From contig NZ_VDCS01000005.1 of the NCBI RefSeq assembly GCF_006265225.1, positions 62,001-126,000 of the forward strand: a stretch of DNA of 64,000 nt, in the 5' to 3' direction. The DNA is from Allotamlana fucoidanivorans (GTDB taxonomy: Bacteria; Bacteroidota; Bacteroidia; Flavobacteriales; Flavobacteriaceae). The notes below the pieces were generated by a model that had not been told where the DNA came from, did no database searches, and saw nothing but the letters and a program-made list of their open reading frames with translations. Positions 7,924 through 16,505 of the stretch are shown here, in pieces. The position numbers and the translations under genes were made by a program. The stretch's first letter is position 1, and each line of letters begins with the position of its first letter.

Positions 7924-8292
7924 CTAAAGATTATTCAGATTATCACGCATTTTTTTTGTCATACCTTTTACAACCATATCATAGGAATGATCAATAAGAT
8001 GCGTTATAAGCTCTAGTGCTAACTGGCCTTCATGAAGGTAAAGGGTATTCCAATGTTTTTTACTCATATGATACCCTGGTCGAATATTACTATACTGGGC
8101 TCTTAACCTTTCTGAATAATCTGGATCGGCTTTAAGGTTTATTGCCGCCTGTCCACTTTCCCATTTTTTTAATGAAATTAGCGCAAACATTTTATCTAGC
8201 ACTTTAAACACTAGTATATCTTCATCAAATGGAAAACTTTCAGAAGTTCCCTTTTTACCGAGGCAGTATGTTCGGATTGCTTCTATGTTCAC
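7924..8292 (-). CDS. MmcQ/YjbR family protein
   Basis: A 122-residue protein matching the MmcQ/YjbR fold. It opens with IRTYCLGKKGTSESFPFDEDILVFKV and continues with FALISL, LKADPDYSERLRAQY, GYHMSKKHWNTLYL and a C-terminal helix pair. The family is often annotated as DNA-binding because of structural likeness, but no function is established. Its start overlaps the end of the DUF4230 gene by 4 bases, so it is the last gene of the long minus-strand run that begins at 12357. Confidence 0.85.
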   Translation of the reverse strand: MNIEAIRTYCLGKKGTSESFPFDEDILVFKVLDKMFALISLKKWESGQAAINLKADPDYSERLRAQYSNIRPGYHMSKKHWNTLYLHEGQLALELITHLIDHSYDMVVKGMTKKMRDNLNNL

Positions 8293-8900
8293 GCTTCAAG
8301 TTTAGGCGTTTTATAAGATTCTATTTTTAAATCAGAATAGTCTAGTTTCCACCCAATGGTTTCAACTATAGCTTCAATAATTAAAACGGCTTCCTTGGCT
8401 TCCTGCTTCGCGGCTTCCAACAAACCACTATTAGGAATTTTATCTTTAATATGTTGTTTTGCTTCATTATGAAGCCCTGTTAAATCGGCTGCTTCAAACT
8501 TATTGAACAAACCATCCGTTTTATCATAGTAATTCAAATTGGTTTCAATTGACAATACTTCGGGCTGAGGAAATCGCTCTAAAATAACCGTTCGGGTTTT
8601 AATATCTGTACGAATGGCGATTTTTGACAAATCAAAACCAACATGCGCTTTAGCCTTAATAACTACTAACGCTTTTTTTCTACTAGAGACCAATTTTAAA
8701 AACCGCTCTTTTACATCTTGATAATGATAAATTTCGGCAAAATCGCCTTCTACAGTAATGAGCTTACATACTTTATTAATTTTATCTAGCAAGATGGCCG
8801 ATTGTGATTCAACTATCTGTTTATTTTTTATGGATTGAAAATAAGCGATAATTCCCCAACATAGCAACAGCCCTATTAAAATTCCTAAAACAACATCCAT
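8289..8900 (-). CDS. DUF4230 membrane-anchored protein
   Basis: A 203-residue protein with an N-terminal membrane helix (VVLGILIGLLLCWGIIAYF) and a DUF4230-like domain. That domain has KLITVEGDFAEIYHYQD near residue 50, ALVVIKAKAHVGFDLSKI around residue 80, and a C-terminal helical part. DUF4230 proteins are anchored and of unknown function. The stop overlaps the MmcQ-like gene and the start follows the DUF4260 gene by 3 bases, so they are translated from one transcript. Confidence 0.75.
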   Translation of the reverse strand: MDVVLGILIGLLLCWGIIAYFQSIKNKQIVESQSAILLDKINKVCKLITVEGDFAEIYHYQDVKERFLKLVSSRKKALVVIKAKAHVGFDLSKIAIRTDIKTRTVILERFPQPEVLSIETNLNYYDKTDGLFNKFEAADLTGLHNEAKQHIKDKIPNSGLLEAAKQEAKEAVLIIEAIVETIGWKLDYSDLKIESYKTPKLEA

Positions 8901-8903
8901 ACC

Positions 8904-9257
8904 CTACACTTTACCAATTGCTCCCAAATGTGTTTGTTTAAAATGGCTGTAATATTTTAAGCCATACCCAAAAACTCTATCGAAAGACGCATGAGAAAAC
9001 AAAATAATACCAGCTAATTGCAAGAGCTCTTTATTTAAGTAATACCCTAGCAACAACATAAAAATAGCAATACCCTTATGGTGACACATATTATACGTGA
9101 TAGCTCCTACTTTTGAATTAACAACGTAACCAAGCATTCCTAAATCTGGCAATAAAAATAAGCCAACAAACCACCACCAACTATAGTTTAAGGCGCTAAA
9201 AAGATAAACCCCTAAAAAAAACATAAAAAGTTCTTCTATTTTTAATGATGTCTTCAT
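8904..9257 (-). CDS. DUF4260 integral membrane protein
   Basis: A 117-residue protein with about four membrane segments. It contains the family's conserved-looking LLPDLGMLGY and NMCHHKGIAI segments and a C-terminal ASFDRVFGYGLKY. The function is unknown. The start abuts the stop of the cyclase-family gene with no gap (9257/9258), which shows tight translational coupling in this operon. Confidence 0.75.
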   Translation of the reverse strand: MKTSLKIEELFMFFLGVYLFSALNYSWWWFVGLFLLPDLGMLGYVVNSKVGAITYNMCHHKGIAIFMLLLGYYLNKELLQLAGIILFSHASFDRVFGYGLKYYSHFKQTHLGAIGKV

Positions 9258-10007
9258 TTAGCTTATAATTTTATATAAAATAGGTTTACTTGGTGTAGCA
9301 TCATTTTCAAAGGGTGCTATTTGTAAATTTAAAAAATACTCGCCGTCTTCAACACTATTAGGCACATAAATAAGTTCTGTAATGGTGGCATCCATGCGCA
9401 ACTCCCCTTTGGTATTCCAGAACACATTATGTCCTAGCATAGCACCCTCATCTTTCTCTCGGTCAATGCTTGGCAAGTCAATTAGCAAATGTTTTATGCC
9501 TTTTTCTACCAGATAAGCAACCGCGTCTTCAAGTAAATAAGGCCAATTGGTGTTTGAATACTGCTTGTTTTTTTTAAGTTTTGTGTTGGGCATGGTCCGT
9601 ATCACCAAGGCGTCTCTTTTTTTATTACCCAGCATGAATTGTAACTGTTTTTTTGAAATCACTTTATCTTCTAAAAATGTTTCTGGAGCAACAGTAATGA
9701 CTTCGGCCAGAAAAAAAAACTGTTTTAAATGTGCATTTATAGAATGTACTTTTTTGGTAATATGCCCCACACATTCTGTGTGTGTGCCATGCGCATGGGG
9801 ATTAAAGTAAATATTGTTAAAATTGACACTCGCCTCTTGAGCCACTGCTGCCACCCAATCACCATCCTTTTCGGGTTCTATAGTTGGCGGACCAACATAC
9901 CAAGCATTCACATTAATGTTTGACGCTCTTAAAGGAATAGAGATGTCAATAGGTTGTTTTAAATCAATTTTAAGTTTTCTTGAATTGTACTGTATTGTTG
10001 TGATCAT
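9258..10007 (-). CDS. Cyclase-family (kynurenine-formamidase-like) metal-dependent hydrolase
   Basis: A 249-residue protein of the cyclase family. The metal-binding motif NPHAHGTHTECVGH (residues ~90-103) corresponds to the family's HxGTHxD signature, here with Glu in place of the usual Asp. Further conserved-looking parts are LLIDLPSIDREKDEG and the LGHNVFW segment. Family members hydrolyse N-formylkynurenine or other amides and esters; the substrate here cannot be read. It lies 12 bases after hemW in the same direction. The Glu for Asp change in the metal motif is worth noting. Confidence 0.8.
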   Translation of the reverse strand: MITTIQYNSRKLKIDLKQPIDISIPLRASNINVNAWYVGPPTIEPEKDGDWVAAVAQEASVNFNNIYFNPHAHGTHTECVGHITKKVHSINAHLKQFFFLAEVITVAPETFLEDKVISKKQLQFMLGNKKRDALVIRTMPNTKLKKNKQYSNTNWPYLLEDAVAYLVEKGIKHLLIDLPSIDREKDEGAMLGHNVFWNTKGELRMDATITELIYVPNSVEDGEYFLNLQIAPFENDATPSKPILYKIIS

Positions 10008-10019
10008 ACGTAAATATAA

Positions 10020-11156
10020 TCAAATCATAAACAATTCAGAAGCGATACCGTCAATTAAAAATTTTCCTTTCGATGTAGCTTTGAGTACTTTTTCTCTATG
10101 TTGAGTTTCTATTTGTAATAATCCTTCAAGCACAAACTTTTCAGACGCTTTTTTTAAATGCAAAATAAACGCTTCTCCAAAGACCTCTTCAATAGCAGTA
10201 AATGACACACCCCAAATGGTTCTTAGACCTGTCATAACAAACTCATTATAACGATCTTTTTTTGAGAGCACTTCAACCGTTTCAGGTAACGTTCCTTTTT
10301 GAATACCTAGTATGTACTTTGAATTATTGGCCACATTCCAACTACGCTGATTCCCTACAAATGAATGTGCCGAAGGCCCAATGCCTAGATATGGTTTCCC
10401 TTGCCAGTAACTGGTATTATGCTTTGAAAAGTAATTTTGCCTTCCAAAATTTGATATTTCATACTGTACAAAGCCCTCGGTTTCTAAGCGATTGATTAGA
10501 TGATTAAAATGTTGTAAAGCCAAAGCTTCCTCCACTGGCGGATAAACCCCTTTCTTTATAAAAGCATCTAGAGCTGTTTTAGGCTCAACAGTTAACGCAT
10601 AACTTGATATGTGATTAATATTAAAACTTAAAGCGATATCTAAGTTTTTATTCCATTTATGGGCACCCATTTTAGGGATTCCATAAATCAAATCAATAGT
10701 GATATTATCAAAGTATTTTGAAGCGGTTTTTAAACAATTTACAGCCTCCTCAGCATTATGAGCGCGGTTCATACTTTTTAAATCGTCATCAAAAAAAGAC
10801 TGAATACCGATGCTTAATCTATTAATTTTTGATTCTGATAAATTTTTGATTCGTTCTGATGATAGATCATCTGGATTAGCCTCAAGTGTTATTTCAGGAT
10901 TAGCAACCACTGTAAAATTCTGATGCACAACATTTAAAATACTGGCTAATTCTTCATTGGTTAATAAGGAAGGTGTACCACCACCAAAGTATATCGTTTC
11001 AATGGGTTGGCCTTGCAAAGCATCCTTTCTTATAACTATTTCCTTTACAAGACATGCTATCATATCCTCTTTTTTCTTCAATGATGTTGAAAAGTGAAAG
11101 TCGCAATAAAAACACGCTTGTTTACAAAAAGGAATATGAATGTAAATTCCAGCCAT
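10020..11156 (-). CDS. hemW: HemW-type radical SAM haem chaperone
   Basis: A 378-residue radical SAM protein. The 4Fe-4S motif CxxxCxxC is seen as C11-KQA-C15-FY-C18 right after MAGIYIHIPF, followed by IETIYFGGGTPSLL and ITLEANPDDLS, typical of HemW/HemN-like proteins. HemW binds and hands over haem and is often misnamed coproporphyrinogen oxidase. Cys immediately after the third cluster Cys, which HemN has, is absent here (CDFHF), supporting HemW. The gene lies 14 bases after ruvC. Confidence 0.9.
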   Translation of the reverse strand: MAGIYIHIPFCKQACFYCDFHFSTSLKKKEDMIACLVKEIVIRKDALQGQPIETIYFGGGTPSLLTNEELASILNVVHQNFTVVANPEITLEANPDDLSSERIKNLSESKINRLSIGIQSFFDDDLKSMNRAHNAEEAVNCLKTASKYFDNITIDLIYGIPKMGAHKWNKNLDIALSFNINHISSYALTVEPKTALDAFIKKGVYPPVEEALALQHFNHLINRLETEGFVQYEISNFGRQNYFSKHNTSYWQGKPYLGIGPSAHSFVGNQRSWNVANNSKYILGIQKGTLPETVEVLSKKDRYNEFVMTGLRTIWGVSFTAIEEVFGEAFILHLKKASEKFVLEGLLQIETQHREKVLKATSKGKFLIDGIASELFMI

Positions 11157-11170
11157 AAGTAATTTAGAAA

Positions 11171-11719
11171 TTAGCCTAACTTATCAGGGTTTTGTTTTAT
11201 AAAAGCATCCCACCCTGTATACCTTTTACCCACCGACACCTGTCCTGAATTATAAAAATGACAAACAGCAGCCGCTAAACCGTCGGTAGCATCTAAGTTT
11301 TTTGGCAAACTTTTTAGCTTCAGCAGACTTTGAAGCATTTTTGCCACTTGTTCCTTACTAGCATTGCCGTTTCCTGTAATGGCCATTTTTATTTTTTTAG
11401 GCAAATATTCTGTGATAGGAATTTCTCTACTCAATCCTGCTGCCATAGCCACTCCTTGAGCACGCCCCAACTTTAACATACTTTGCACGTTTTTACCAAA
11501 AAAAGGAGCTTCAATAGCAATTTCATCGGGGTTGTGGGTGTCAATAAGTTCTACAGTGCGTTCAAATATCAATTTCAACTTAAGGTAGTGGTCATCATAT
11601 TTTTTCAAATCCAATTCATTAAGCTGTAAAAAATGCATGGATTTACCAACAACTTTAATGAGTCCGAACCCCATAATTGTTGTTCCTGGGTCAATACCTA
11701 AAATAATTCTTTCTTTCAT
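11171..11719 (-). CDS. ruvC: Crossover junction endodeoxyribonuclease RuvC
   Basis: A 182-residue Holliday-junction resolvase. All four acidic active-site residues are visible: Asp10 (LGIDPGTT), Glu70 (IAIEAPFF), Asp143 and Asp146 ([11 protein letters not shown]). The length and the [20 protein letters not shown] segment fit RuvC. It cuts Holliday junctions with RuvAB. The start codon overlaps the stop of the upstream beta-barrel gene by one base. Confidence 0.95.
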   Translation of the reverse strand: MKERIILGIDPGTTIMGFGLIKVVGKSMHFLQLNELDLKKYDDHYLKLKLIFERTVELIDTHNPDEIAIEAPFFGKNVQSMLKLGRAQGVAMAAGLSREIPITEYLPKKIKMAITGNGNASKEQVAKMLQSLLKLKSLPKNLDATDGLAAAVCHFYNSGQVSVGKRYTGWDAFIKQNPDKLG

Positions 11720-12357
11720 TAATCACCACAATAATAACAACCACTTAGTGAAATTGAAGCACCAATAGTTAGGGTAAACATATTTCCGTTAAAAGATCCG
11801 AAGCCGCTTTCTACAGGATCAAAATCATCTGAAAAACCAACTATATAAGAAGCATCTAGATACACAGATAACTTATCTGACATGGCATAATGTAATTCTA
11901 ATCCAGTAATGGTATTCAGATAAGAAGTTTTATTCTCACCATAGTTACCTAAAGGTTTTATCATTGTAACCCCAGGCCCCACATGAACAAAGGCTCCCAT
12001 TCTGTTTAAAAAACTGGTAAAATGAGACGCATCAAAAACCAATTGTCCATTAATTCTGGTATAATTCACCTTAAAATCAGGCGAATTATTTGCACTTGAA
12101 AATCGATTATAACCAAAATCAAGTTTCACTCCCAACGGTTCCCAAAACATATATTGCAAACCTAGATTGATACTTGGAAAATTCACAGAATTAGCTTCAA
12201 AATCAGTCACAAAACCAGCCGACGAAGGACTATTAACACCTAAAGCAAACTGTGCTTTTAGAGTCGATGTGTCACTTTGTGAATAACCTATCGGGCTGGA
12301 AAAACATATAATAATTCCAATAAAAAAATACGTATTCAAGATAAAAGTGGAGCGCAT
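11719..12357 (-). CDS. Outer-membrane beta-barrel protein
   Basis: A 212-residue protein with a signal peptide ([13 protein letters not shown]) and an alternating beta-strand pattern rich in Gly and aromatic residues ([52 protein letters not shown]). The C-terminus is unusual, ending CYYCGD after the last strand instead of an aromatic residue. It is similar in kind to OmpA-type 8-stranded barrels, but no closer family can be named. It is the first gene of the seven-gene run down to 7924, divergent from the flippase-like gene. Confidence 0.65.
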   Translation of the reverse strand: MRSTFILNTYFFIGIIICFSSPIGYSQSDTSTLKAQFALGVNSPSSAGFVTDFEANSVNFPSINLGLQYMFWEPLGVKLDFGYNRFSSANNSPDFKVNYTRINGQLVFDASHFTSFLNRMGAFVHVGPGVTMIKPLGNYGENKTSYLNTITGLELHYAMSDKLSVYLDASYIVGFSDDFDPVESGFGSFNGNMFTLTIGASISLSGCYYCGD

Positions 12358-12389
12358 TAGTTATTATTTGATTTAATTTGTACCCGTTA

Positions 12390-13358
12390 ATGGTAACCAT
12401 TTCATACAAATCTAAACAATTCTTTTTTGTGCTGACTAAAATTGGCATTATCGTCTGCTGTTTATTTTTCATTTATCACAGGCTCACTAATAATACCTTA
12501 CCCTTTTCCTATTTTATTGAATCAACTATAAGCCATATGGATGTTTCGTTCTTTGGAATTTGCGTTGTTGTCGGATTGTCTGTATTAAATTGGTTTTTAG
12601 AAATAGTAAAATGGAAAATCTTAGTCAGTGGTGTTAAGAAAACGCGCTTTAGTAGTGCATTACATCAAAGTTTAGGCGCTCTTACAGCATCCTTGTTTAC
12701 ACCAAACAGAATTGGTGAATATGGAGCAAAAGCCCTTTATTTTACAGCAGATTTAAGAAAGCGTATTGTACTGATTTCTATTTTGGGCAACCTCCTTCAA
12801 ATGGGAGTCACCTTGTGTTTTGGGGTTTTAGGATTTACCCTCCTGTTTTTTAATTTCAATTTTAAAACAAATTTAGCATCGTTCGTTTGGGCTCCTTTTT
12901 TACTCTTCATTATCATTTTGCTTTCATTGTTTTTACTTAAAAAAAGTAACATTTCAATCAAAGGGGTTTCATTAAAAACATGGGTTACTCACGTAACTCA
13001 TTTTTCAAAAATCAGATTGCGAAAAGCCATAGTATTATCTATTGCTAGATACATTACCTTCACCTCTCAATTCTTGTTCTTATTACTGCTTTTCAACCTA
13101 AATATTGATTACATCTATGCTTTGAGTTTAATAGCACTCACTTACTTATTGGCTTCTGTTATACCATCTATCTTCATTTTTGATGTTGTAGTAAAAAGCA
13201 GTGTAGCCGCTTATTTATTTTCACTTGCGGGTATATCCGAAACCCCTATTGTTTGTATCACGACCATAATGTGGCTACTTAATTTTGTATTGCCCAGCTT
13301 ATTTGGAAGTTACTGTATTATGCAATTTACCTTTCCTAAAAAAAGCCAACTCATATGA
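12390..13358 (+). CDS. Lysylphosphatidylglycerol synthase TM-domain / flippase-like membrane protein
   Basis: About 322 residues with eight or so membrane segments and no catalytic soluble domain. The conserved-looking HQSLGALTASLFTPNRIGEYGAKALYF fits the flippase-like family (the former UPF0104). I start at ATG 12390; an upstream TTG at 12378 in the same frame is less likely. The 3' end overlaps the glycosyltransferase gene by 4 bases, so the pair is coupled. A role in moving or modifying a lipid-linked product made by the neighbour is a reasonable guess, not shown. Confidence 0.75.
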   Translation: MVTISYKSKQFFFVLTKIGIIVCCLFFIYHRLTNNTLPFSYFIESTISHMDVSFFGICVVVGLSVLNWFLEIVKWKILVSGVKKTRFSSALHQSLGALTASLFTPNRIGEYGAKALYFTADLRKRIVLISILGNLLQMGVTLCFGVLGFTLLFFNFNFKTNLASFVWAPFLLFIIILLSLFLLKKSNISIKGVSLKTWVTHVTHFSKIRLRKAIVLSIARYITFTSQFLFLLLLFNLNIDYIYALSLIALTYLLASVIPSIFIFDVVVKSSVAAYLFSLAGISETPIVCITTIMWLLNFVLPSLFGSYCIMQFTFPKKSQLI

Positions 13359-14479
13359 TTATTTTCTGCCTAAGTATCACATTGGGTTATTTGGCTTTAA
13401 TGGGCAGCCTGATTTACGGTTTCAATAGAACAAAACCATTTAATCCACCAGAAGTTCAACCAAAAACCAAATTTTCTATAGTCATTCCTTTTAGAAATGA
13501 AGCTCAAAACTTACCCCAACTCATAGCATCTATACAAGGTTTAAACTACCCGAAAGAGCTGTTTGAACTTATTTTGGTTGACGATGATTCTTGTGACACC
13601 TCAGAAGGAATTATAAACCAATTACTACAAGATTCTGTCCTGCATTGGAAAACTATTGCAAACAACAGGCAATCAAAATCACCTAAAAAAGATGCCATTA
13701 CAACCGCTATAAGTGTAGCAAAAAACAACTGGATTATAACGACAGATGCCGATTGTATTTTACCAAAATACTGGCTAAACAGCTTTGATACCTATATTCA
13801 AAATACAGGTGTTTCTTGTGTAATTGGTCCCGTAACTTATTTAGAGCAAAACACGTTGTTAAACAGGTTTCAAATATTAGACTTGCTAAGCCTTCAAGGT
13901 GCTACCATGGGGGCTTTTGGACTTAAACAACCCTTTTTATGCAACGGAGCCAATTTTGCCTACAAAAAAACATTATTTAATGCCGTTGAAGGGTTTAAAA
14001 ATAATGACCGTATTGCTAGTGGTGATGATGTCTTTTTATTAGAAAAAATGGCTCAAAACAATCAAAAAAATATAGGGTTCTTAAAAAACAAAGCGGGTAT
14101 TGTACGAACAAATGCCGAATCATCCCTAATAGGTTTAATCAACCAGAGATTACGGTGGGCGTCAAAAACCGGAGCCTACACTAGTGTATTAGGCAAAGGA
14201 ACAGCCCTTATCGTTTTATTTATGAACATGCTGATAATCATTACTTTTTTATTGGCAGTTCTATCACTTTTCCCTTTAGAAATGTTTTGTTTAACAGTTC
14301 TTATAAAAACTACAATAGATTTTATACTACTTTATAAAACAGCCCTATTTTTTAATCAAAAGCATGTCTTAAAAAGTTATCTGTGGTCCCTATGCGTATA
14401 TCCTATTTTTTGCTCTTTTATTGCTATAACCTCTTTGTTCTCTTCATACACCTGGAAAGAACGCTCGTTTAAAAAATAA
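13355..14479 (+). CDS. Family 2 glycosyltransferase, membrane-bound
   Basis: A 374-residue GT-A fold enzyme. It has an N-terminal membrane helix, the nucleotide-sugar motif LILVDDDSCD (Asp76-78), the metal-binding DAD at 131-133, a GDD acid-base region at 223-225, and QRLRW (264-268), the processive-type Q/RxxRW signature. The C-terminal ~90 residues hold three hydrophobic segments. It is coupled by a 4-base overlap to the flippase-like gene. The stop codon abuts the stop of the convergent lipoprotein gene. The sugar and acceptor cannot be told. Confidence 0.9.
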   Translation: MIIFCLSITLGYLALMGSLIYGFNRTKPFNPPEVQPKTKFSIVIPFRNEAQNLPQLIASIQGLNYPKELFELILVDDDSCDTSEGIINQLLQDSVLHWKTIANNRQSKSPKKDAITTAISVAKNNWIITTDADCILPKYWLNSFDTYIQNTGVSCVIGPVTYLEQNTLLNRFQILDLLSLQGATMGAFGLKQPFLCNGANFAYKKTLFNAVEGFKNNDRIASGDDVFLLEKMAQNNQKNIGFLKNKAGIVRTNAESSLIGLINQRLRWASKTGAYTSVLGKGTALIVLFMNMLIIITFLLAVLSLFPLEMFCLTVLIKTTIDFILLYKTALFFNQKHVLKSYLWSLCVYPIFCSFIAITSLFSSYTWKERSFKK

Positions 14480-14956
14480 TTAATACACCTGAATGATGAC
14501 TGGCAAACTAAATCTTGCTTTCACATGCTGACCTCTTTTTATAGCTGGAAATATCTTTGGCATACCATGTAAACTTTCATTCAAAATGGTTTCAATATCT
14601 GGAATTTCTTCTCGTGTTATGTCATCCATTTCAGCTTGTAATAAAGTTAGTTTTCCTGAAGTTGAAACCTCAAAATCTAAATGTAAGGTATCATCAATAT
14701 CTTGAGTAACTACAATGATTTCGTTTTTCAAATGATGCGTAATTTGATTTACAATTGTGGTTTGAAAACAGGTTATTCTATCTGCTTTTGTTGCGGAAGA
14801 ATCACAAACAGAAAAACTAGGATATGCATCAACATCGTTCCAATTAAAAGTTTTTAACTCTTCTTTTAAAATGGCTTCTGAAGTGGTCTTTTTAACCTTG
14901 AAATTCTCACAGGAATACAGGGTAAAAAAAACAATAAAAACCAGATATTTCTTCAT
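14480..14956 (-). CDS. Lipoprotein of unknown function
   Basis: A 158-residue protein with a lipoprotein signal peptide (MKKYLVFIVFFTLYSC, Cys16). The C-terminal ~60 residues (TLLQAEMDDITREEIPDIETILNES followed by VKARFSLPVIIQVY) have the helix-strand pattern of a TonB C-terminal-like fold. This is a weak resemblance and there is no TonB proline spacer. The gene is monocistronic, divergent from the DUF456 gene and convergent with the glycosyltransferase with no gap. Confidence 0.5.
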   Translation of the reverse strand: MKKYLVFIVFFTLYSCENFKVKKTTSEAILKEELKTFNWNDVDAYPSFSVCDSSATKADRITCFQTTIVNQITHHLKNEIIVVTQDIDDTLHLDFEVSTSGKLTLLQAEMDDITREEIPDIETILNESLHGMPKIFPAIKRGQHVKARFSLPVIIQVY

Positions 14957-15073
14957 GGACTAAAACTGAAACCGAAAAGTACAATTTTAATCCAATATTT
15001 TAAACTATGACAACTATGTATTTGTAACTATTTTAGGCATATAACGTCATACAAATAAAATTCTTCTTAACCT

Positions 15074-15577
15074 ATGGATATTCTTTTAACAATTATTGCT
15101 TTCATTTTAATGATTCTTGGCATACTTGGTAGCTTTTTACCTATTTTACCTGGACCGCTTACCAGTTGGTTTGGACTGCTCATACTTCATTTTACAAAGG
15201 CTATTTCAATGAACATGTCGTTTTTAATTATTACTCTAATAATAGCGCTACTTATTTTGATTTTAGACTACATTATTCCTGCCATAGGTACAAAACGTTT
15301 TGGAGGCTCAAGATATGGAATAATAGGCACTACTATTGGCTTAATTGTTGGACTACTAGCCCCAATACCTGGGGGTATCATTATTGGGCCCTTTTTAGGC
15401 GCTCTGATTGGCGAGTTAATAAATAGCAACAACACAAGAATAGCAACAAAGGCTGCTTTTGGTTCTTTCATTGGGTTTTTAACCTCAACATTTATAAAGT
15501 TTGCTGTGTCTATAATTTATTTTGGCCTTTGGATTGGAATTGTAATAGACCATAGCTCAGCGTTGTTCATCCTATAA
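15074..15577 (+). CDS. DUF456 integral membrane protein
   Basis: A 167-residue protein with four to five membrane segments and the Gly/Pro-rich signature of DUF456: GILGSFLPILPGPLTSW near the N-terminus, IPAIGTKRFGGSRYGIIG in the middle and IPGGIIIGPFLGALIGEL after it. The function is unknown. It is monocistronic and ends with a strong GC-rich terminator. Confidence 0.85.
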   Translation: MDILLTIIAFILMILGILGSFLPILPGPLTSWFGLLILHFTKAISMNMSFLIITLIIALLILILDYIIPAIGTKRFGGSRYGIIGTTIGLIVGLLAPIPGGIIIGPFLGALIGELINSNNTRIATKAAFGSFIGFLTSTFIKFAVSIIYFGLWIGIVIDHSSALFIL

Positions 15578-15582
15578 AAAAG

Positions 15583-15616
15583 AACCCCGTGGGTCTCTCA
15601 CCTCCACGGGGTTTGT
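15583..15616 (+). terminator. Strong terminator after the DUF456 gene
   Basis: AACCCCGTGG (15583-15592) and CCACGGGGTT (15604-15613) form a 10-bp stem with an 11-base loop, followed by a short T tract. Confidence 0.85.
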
Positions 15617-15705
15617 AAATTGCTATTATCAACAAAAAATTGAGGGATTAATTAATTTTCTGAAGTGTTGATATACAAATATATTTATTATGATTGTTTT
15701 TGAAC

Positions 15706-15720
15706 TGCGGGAAACCCGCA
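15706..15720. repeat. Short GC-rich hairpin between convergent genes
   Basis: TGCGGG-AAA-CCCGCA is a perfect 6-bp stem with a three-base loop in an otherwise AT-rich gap. Similar ACGGGT sequence follows at 15729. There is no T run, so it is not a normal terminator; the role is unknown. Confidence 0.4.
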
Positions 15721-15821
15721 ACAGTATTACGGGTAAAAGGTAGAATCTAGATATAACGTACCTTTCAAGCTTCCAAAAAAAGTAGATTAATTTCCATTTA
15801 GCATAACTTTAACACAACCTA

Positions 15822-16496
15822 TCACACAAAACCTTGTTTTCGGGCTCGATCCAGTAGTGTTTCGTCTTGACCATCGGTCACATCAAAAATATCTCTAAGC
15901 TGTTTTTTTCGCTTCTCAATGGCACTCAGAGAAATATCTAAATGGGATGCTAAATTTTTAGTTTTTACGCCTTGTGATAGTAAATATAAAATCTTTCTAT
16001 TTTTATCATCAATAACAATATCACTCGTTATTGTTTTTCTGATATAACTGTTCACCGTACCGCTATAAAATGGCGGGTTATTCAACACTGCTTGAAATGC
16101 ACTAGCTAATTCGCTTGAGGTTAAATCACTTTTTATTAAAAACCCTTCGGGGTCTATAGTTTTTATGATATTATGAATTCTAAACGCTTCATTAAACATA
16201 GTAAGAATTATAATTTTTGTGCTCGGCAGAATCTTACGTGCATACTCTGCCAAATCTTCTCCTGAACTCATTGTACCATCTGTAGATGGTGGAAGACTGA
16301 TATCTACAAACAAAATATCATAAAGCCATTCGCTTTGAACCGATTTATCCATAAACGCTACAGCCTCATCACAATTGTTAGCTATATCAATAAACAACTC
16401 CTGATTATCTTTCTTGGTAAATTGTAGTGTATTTTGATACCCCTCAATAATCATGGGGTGATCATCAATCATAAGTATTCTTAATTTTTCAGTCAT
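15822..16496 (-). CDS. LuxR/NarL-type response regulator
   Basis: A 224-residue two-component regulator. The receiver domain has the acidic pair Asp11-Asp12, phospho-acceptor Asp65 (ILFVDISLPP), and a conserved Lys in FLIKSD. The C-terminal LuxR-type helix-turn-helix is at residues ~160-205 (LLSQGVKTKNLASHLDISLSAIEKR). It follows the TPR kinase gene by 9 bases, so the two form a cognate pair. An insert in the receiver (STDGTMSSGEDLAEYARKI) is typical of regulators paired with TPR kinases in flavobacteria. Confidence 0.9.
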   Translation of the reverse strand: MTEKLRILMIDDHPMIIEGYQNTLQFTKKDNQELFIDIANNCDEAVAFMDKSVQSEWLYDILFVDISLPPSTDGTMSSGEDLAEYARKILPSTKIIILTMFNEAFRIHNIIKTIDPEGFLIKSDLTSSELASAFQAVLNNPPFYSGTVNSYIRKTITSDIVIDDKNRKILYLLSQGVKTKNLASHLDISLSAIEKRKKQLRDIFDVTDGQDETLLDRARKQGFV

Positions 16497-16505
16497 ATGA
16501 TAAAA

